Origin: Chara braunii
Taxonomy: Eukaryota > Streptophyta > Charophyceae > Charales > Characeae
Length of the DNA: 21,153 bases
Assembly: GCA_003427395.1 (NCBI GenBank)
Contig: BFEA01000816.1
Location: forward strand, 179,725 to 200,877
Reading direction: 5' to 3'
The position numbers were made by a program, and so were the translations under genes. Positions within the stretch are counted from its first letter, which is position 1. Every line of letters begins with the position of its first letter. Positions 19,927 to 21,153 of the stretch are shown here, one piece after another. The notes beneath the pieces were generated by a model that had not been told where the DNA came from, ran no database searches, and saw only the letters and a program-made list of their open reading frames with translations.

Positions 19927-20329
19927 CGTTGGCTATACAAGATTTTGGTTATCACATACTTCCGTGTTGTGTTTTTGGGCTATTTGTGAATGTTGAAGCC
20001 CCCACTTCTGCATGGGGGTATTTGTGCAGACTTTTCGTGAACATGTAGGGAAGGACAGGTGTTTTCTTTTTTTCTTTTTTGTCAATTCTTTGTAGTACCA
20101 GAGGGGATGGGTATGTCTATTTCATTTCCAATCTAGGTTGATGCTGGTGCATGGGTTTATGAATGCTGATGTGGTGGTGGTGCGGAATCCTCATTTGTCC
20201 ATGCTATTTATGGATTGAGCAGAAGGTGAATTCGACGCAAATTATCAAGGAGGACTCTTGGGAGTGCTGGAACACGTTCCGTATGCTGTCTGAGCACCAC
20301 AGCCAGTTGTCTGTTGCATTGGACATCAC
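9159..20329 (+). CDS. PRMT5: PRMT5 (type II protein arginine methyltransferase), 5' part, six exons
   Basis: PRMT5 transfers methyl groups from S-adenosylmethionine to arginines of histones, Sm proteins and splicing factors, making symmetric dimethylarginine. Arabidopsis SKB1/PRMT5 acts in flowering, the clock and pre-mRNA splicing. The proposed join is 9159-9293, 16079-16199, 16597-16706, 17392-17481, 18702-18776 and 20223-20329, with GT-AG ends and matching phases throughout, giving 212 codons plus 2 nt. Family matches in order: [104 protein letters not shown] and [15 protein letters not shown]. These cover the N-terminal TIM-barrel domain. The family is about 640 residues, so roughly two thirds, including the SAM-binding and catalytic domain, lies beyond the right edge. 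No exon 7 was found before 21153. The start is the first in-frame ATG, in AAAATGCC context. Confidence 0.95.
9331..9468. repeat. 69-bp tandem duplication
   Basis: Two diverged copies with period 69. Both contain GTCTCTTGGCTTGCTCG followed by TTGATTGCTTGCC and GCATG. The copies start near 9331 and 9400, just inside PRMT5 intron 1. Confidence 0.75.
9440..9570. repeat. degenerate TTGR/TGAC tetranucleotide repeat
   Basis: A run of imperfect TGAT, TGGT and TGCT words ends in TGACTGACTGACTGA. It is a decayed tetranucleotide microsatellite continuing out of the 69-bp duplication. Confidence 0.65.
10047..10066 (+). repeat. run of 20 G
   Basis: Twenty consecutive G on the PRMT5 sense strand, within a purine-rich stretch (about 9960-10440) that also has a shorter G run near 10409. 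It can form quadruplex DNA and is a likely sequencing and assembly hazard. Confidence 0.9.
10460..10591. repeat. direct repeat with period of about 104 bp
   Basis: CGGTGGACTTAATTGAGGAT at 10460 recurs as CGGTGGACCTAATTGAGGAG at 10564, each followed by a T-rich GTTTT block. An inverted GGCAAAAACC lies between them near 10537. It may be the ends of a small decayed element. Confidence 0.6.
10724..10846. mobile_element. MITE-like inverted-repeat element, copy 1
   Basis: 123 bp bounded by 21-bp terminal inverted repeats that differ at one position. The left end is AGAGCATATTCACACTAGGA plus C (10724-10744); the right end is its complement (10826-10846). The interior is non-coding. No clear target-site duplication is visible. 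Confidence 0.6.
11003..11098. mobile_element. MITE-like inverted-repeat element, diverged copy
   Basis: About 96 bp. The left end GAGGGCATATCCACACCTG (11003) and right end CTAGTGTAGATATGATGCC (11080-11098) are imperfect inverted repeats and resemble the termini of the element at 10724. The relation is by termini only, because the interiors differ. Confidence 0.35.
11294..11539 (+). repeat. long (GT)n/(GTGC)n microsatellite
   Basis: About 245 bp of almost unbroken alternating purine-pyrimidine sequence. The first part is interrupted GTGC/GTCT units; 11471-11539 is pure GT. Open frames across it coding for Val-Cys or Thr-His strings are artefacts of the repeat. Confidence 0.95.
12556..12607 (+). 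repeat. (GA)n microsatellite
   Basis: About 26 GA units on the PRMT5 sense strand inside intron 1. Confidence 0.95.
13371..13423 (+). repeat. poly-T / pyrimidine tract
   Basis: A run of 17 T (13375-13391) followed by C/T-rich sequence with two more T runs. It could be the complement of a retroposed poly-A tail, but no element body is recognisable next to it. Confidence 0.8.
13547..13613 (+). repeat. (GA)n microsatellite
   Basis: About 33 uninterrupted GA units on the sense strand, the second GA tract in intron 1. It is preceded by a short CG-repeat and CACA-rich stretch. Confidence 0.95.
13895..14121. repeat. 113-bp tandem duplication
   Basis: Two head-to-tail copies, starting at 13895 (AGCTTTAATCTGATAACCCG) and 14008 (AGCTTTAACCTGATAACCCG), each ending in ACGTATTCAG. 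They differ at only a handful of positions, so the duplication is fairly recent. The period is not a multiple of three and no protein is recognised. Confidence 0.9.
14130..14412. repeat. 22-bp-type minisatellite (GAATGCAATTGAAAAGAAGA)
   Basis: Roughly a dozen imperfect copies of a purine-rich unit built around GAATGCAATTGAAAAGAAGA plus CG. The copies are most regular between about 14240 and 14400 and decay leftwards. The unit length varies by a few bases. Confidence 0.85.
14413..15180. other. intron 1 segment with no recognisable gene
   Basis: Nothing identifiable apart from a weak duplicated phrase, GAATTAACC with following CACA/TACA near 14813 and 14930. A minus-strand open frame at 14811-14548 gives a hydrophobic peptide, but it has no supporting homology and is treated as chance. 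Confidence 0.5.
15223..15318. repeat. 52-bp tandem duplication with palindrome
   Basis: CACAGCGTACACGTGTACAT recurs at 15223 and 15275, each followed by ATGCTTGTGCACCCAC. Each copy contains the perfect 12-bp palindrome GTACACGTGTAC (15229-15240 and 15281-15292). It lies in a wider CA-rich stretch. Confidence 0.9.
15385..15500. repeat. 22-bp minisatellite, five copies
   Basis: Five near-perfect tandem copies of a 22-bp unit beginning ACATGCAAAAACCTGATT, starting at 15385, 15407, 15429, 15451 and 15473, then a partial copy. The first three end in ACAG and the last two in GCAG, so the array grew by block duplication. Confidence 0.95.
16079..16199 (+). CDS. PRMT5: PRMT5 exon 2
   Basis: 40 codons plus 1 nt, between acceptor CACTGCAG and donor GTGAGT. 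It starts [11 protein letters not shown] and ends [16 protein letters not shown] with the first base of a Gly codon, a near-exact match to the plant PRMT5 block [18 protein letters not shown]. Phase 0 in and phase 1 out fit exons 1 and 3. Confidence 0.95.
16200..16596 (+). other. PRMT5 intron 2 (397 bp)
   Basis: GTGAGT donor to an AAG acceptor. It contains a compound GT-GA microsatellite and a shorter GT tract. The acceptor context (CATTGAAG) is weak in pyrimidines, but protein alignment and phase require it. Confidence 0.85.
16383..16438 (+). repeat. compound (GT)8(GA)20 microsatellite
   Basis: A GT run passes directly into a GA run on the sense strand inside intron 2. A second GT tract follows at 16459-16475. 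Confidence 0.95.
16597..16706 (+). CDS. PRMT5: PRMT5 exon 3
   Basis: 2 nt completing Gly, then 36 codons: [20 protein letters not shown] followed by [17 protein letters not shown], ending phase 0 at a GTACTT donor. It matches plant PRMT5 (KISSWIDLDSED ... TLKQEIAWATHLSLQ), part of the TIM barrel. Confidence 0.96.
16707..17391 (+). other. PRMT5 intron 3 (685 bp)
   Basis: GTACTT donor to CTTCAG acceptor. It is T-rich, with one C-rich cluster at 17074-17105 (listed separately). No other feature is recognised. Confidence 0.88.
17074..17105 (-). other. C-run cluster, quadruplex-forming on the minus strand
   Basis: C runs of 7, 6, 4 and 5 are separated by GT, TGGT and AAAG. The minus strand therefore has four G runs of at least four with 2-4 nt loops, a textbook G-quadruplex pattern, on the template strand of PRMT5. 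Confidence 0.75.
17392..17481 (+). CDS. PRMT5: PRMT5 exon 4
   Basis: 30 codons, phase 0 to phase 0, beginning [11 protein letters not shown] and continuing [19 protein letters not shown]. It matches plant PRMT5 ACLLPTP ... [10 protein letters not shown]. The donor is GTTGCG, weaker than the others but fixed by the alignment. Confidence 0.96.
17482..18701 (+). other. PRMT5 intron 4 (1220 bp)
   Basis: GTTGCG donor to GAACAG acceptor. It contains a 111-bp duplication with GT tracts. The part from about 17800 to 18690 shows no recognisable gene or repeat. Confidence 0.88.
17536..17786 (+). repeat. 111-bp tandem duplication with GT tracts
   Basis: ATGCATTTTGTGTGTG recurs at 17536 and 17647. Both copies run through TATAAACACCTT, TGCATTG, AGACTGTCACTG and CTTTTGTGTTTGTGTG. 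The second copy carries expanded GT runs at 17693-17713 and 17764-17786. Confidence 0.85.
18702..18776 (+). CDS. PRMT5: PRMT5 exon 5
   Basis: 25 codons, phase 0 to phase 0, [14 protein letters not shown] then an acidic stretch ending DEDAAC at a consensus GTAAGT donor. LWLRMPL matches plant LWLRVPL. The acidic stretch matches the variable linker before DSWE in family members. Confidence 0.94.
19056..19171. repeat. 59-bp tandem duplication
   Basis: TCATCCAAAGCTCTGGGGC (19056) and TCATCCAAAGCTGTGGGGC (19115) begin two copies that continue through TCTGCACACCAATTGT and end AATTGAGTTGCAG. Confidence 0.9.
19534..19617. repeat. 21-bp direct repeat, period 63
   Basis: AGAAGCCATGGACATTTGTG plus C occurs at 19534 and again at 19597, separated by unrelated sequence. 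Confidence 0.85.
19852..19925 (+). repeat. (TG)37 microsatellite
   Basis: 74 bp of pure TG on the sense strand in intron 5, the longest uninterrupted dinucleotide tract in the window. Confidence 0.97.
20223..20329 (+). CDS. PRMT5: PRMT5 exon 6
   Basis: 35 codons plus 2 nt after acceptor TTGAGCAG. It starts [20 protein letters not shown] and continues [15 protein letters not shown], ending at a GTAAGG donor. It matches plant DSWELWNSFRLLCEH ... LSVALDV. The next exon must supply one base to finish the codon. Confidence 0.94.
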
Positions 20330-20813
20330 GTAAGGATATGCTGCCAGAAAACATAACTTGCTGTGCCTGATTGCCCTTGGTTCCCTTGTTTATGGTCATA
20401 GATATGGTTGTTTAATCATGTAATCATCGGGCGTTTCTTTCTATCCTATTGAAATAAAATTCTGACTGATGCAGAGCATTCCCTATTAGTTTGAAAAGAA
20501 ATTAATTCAGTCACAGAAGTGATGGTTACCACATCATCCAATGAAAAGATCCGCTTCACAGTAAGCTGACGGAAAAGTGCTGCGTCTTTTGTGTTGGAAT
20601 CTGGATAAGACAAGTGTTTCCCACTGGGAATAAAGCATGAATGCCGTAAGCGGCCTATCAGAGATTAGGATGCGTGGAAGGTGTCGTGTGCTGGAAAGAA
20701 AGGACTTTGGTCTCGGTGGTGTTGTTTCTGGAGGGCAGCCAAATGACTCCGTTGCGTCATGACGAAGTCCATTGATACAGAAGCGCAGATTAAGTGTGTT
20801 GTTCATTGTTGTT

Positions 20814-20948
20814 AGAGCATATTCACACTGAATAATGTGCTGATAGTTTTTGTTCAAGGTATTGTACTTCTTATTTTCTTTCCTCGTTTTGGCCGTGTTT
20901 GTTAGGCCTTGAAAGTATTTTGCCGTAAAAGAAACTAGTGTGATATAC
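20814..20948. mobile_element. MITE-like inverted-repeat element, copy 2
   Basis: The left end AGAGCATATTCACACT (20814-20829) is identical over 16 bp to the left end of the element at 10724. The right end CTAGTGTGATATAC (20935-20948) is its imperfect complement. About 135 bp; the interior is unrelated to copy 1. Confidence 0.45.
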
Positions 20949-21125
20949 AAAGTATTTATCTCTGCTACTGCCTTCCACTTGTGTTCTTTCTGTTTTTCCT
21001 CGTCTTCTATTTCTTTTCTTTGCTAATTGTGCTTGTTATGTCTTTTCAAATCTGCTTTGCAAGCACGCTCTCAGTGAACAGTAATGACAGTGTATTGTAT
21101 GTTTTCCTCACTGCACGTATGCAGG

Positions 21126-21153
21126 CCCCCCCCCCCCCCCCCCCCCCCCCCCC
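21126..21153. repeat. C homopolymer at right edge
   Basis: 28 consecutive C close the window, mirroring the G run at position 1. The true length cannot be known. Confidence 0.9.

Larger units (their letters stand above)
18777..20222 (+). other. PRMT5 intron 5 (1446 bp)
   Basis: GTAAGT donor to GAGCAG acceptor. It contains a 59-bp duplication, a 21-bp direct repeat and a long GT tract. No other gene is recognised. Confidence 0.87.
20330..21153 (+). other. start of PRMT5 intron 6, runs off the contig
   Basis: After the GTAAGG donor no segment resembles the next conserved PRMT5 block (a TLPS ... GRWMGE-like sequence), so exon 7 lies beyond the window. The stretch contains one inverted-repeat element and ends in a 28-base C run. 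Confidence 0.8.

Noticed and set aside
20534-20950. Minus-strand 138-residue open frame in intron 6
   Set aside because: No recognisable domain; it runs through the inverted-repeat element and intronic sequence.
1-21153. A bacterial-type defence system, CRISPR array or integron-like arrangement
   Set aside because: Spliced PRMT5, a LINE and intronic microsatellites show a eukaryotic nuclear locus; the regular 22-bp repeats have no unique spacers.

Overview
This is a stretch of eukaryotic nuclear DNA, most likely from a streptophyte (green plant lineage). The gene content fits a charophyte alga with large, repeat-filled introns, such as Chara, but the species is an inference. Two things support the lineage. 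The right half carries a plant-type PRMT5 gene whose N-terminus ([17 protein letters not shown]) closely follows land-plant PRMT5 proteins. The left third carries an L1-like LINE with the C-terminal zinc-finger block seen in plant LINEs. There are no bacterial operons, CRISPR arrays or recognisable RNA genes.

Layout. Positions 1-17 are a G homopolymer and 21126-21153 a C homopolymer, so the window looks like a whole contig bounded by homopolymers. From about 342 to 6958 on the minus strand lies one decayed two-ORF LINE. ORF1 (6958 to 4591) has a DUF4283-like gag region, a CCHC zinc knuckle and an Arg/Ser/Gly-rich tail. ORF2 (4591 to 342) has an APE-type endonuclease, a reverse transcriptase and a C-terminal zf-RVT-like finger. 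ORF1 stops and ORF2 starts on an overlapping TAATG. The copy is dead: frameshifts, stops, loss of the motif A catalytic Asp and a damaged zinc finger. From about 6.96 to 9.16 kb is a G+C-rich spacer with no recognisable protein. It should hold the PRMT5 promoter and leader, including an ATG-free stretch of about 340 nt and a strong hairpin.

From 9159 to past the right edge on the plus strand is PRMT5 (protein arginine methyltransferase 5, SKB1 in Arabidopsis). I assembled six exons by reading the translation against the plant family and checking splice sites and phases: 9159-9293, 16079-16199, 16597-16706, 17392-17481, 18702-18776 and 20223-20329. They join without a frame break into 212 codons plus 2 nt, covering the N-terminal TIM-barrel domain. 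The catalytic Rossmann and beta-barrel domains lie beyond the contig. The introns are 6785, 397, 685, 1220, 1446 and at least 824 bp. Only about 6% of the visible gene is coding.

The introns are full of repeats: long GT and GA tracts nearly all in the same sense orientation, two different 22-bp minisatellites, tandem duplications of 52, 59, 69, 111 and 113 bp, G- and C-runs able to form quadruplexes, and three short inverted-repeat elements sharing related termini. No new multi-gene system is visible. The points most worth following are the LINE TAATG junction, the shared-terminus inverted-repeat family, the sense-strand bias of the GT/GA tracts, and a candidate stop-containing exon in intron 1.
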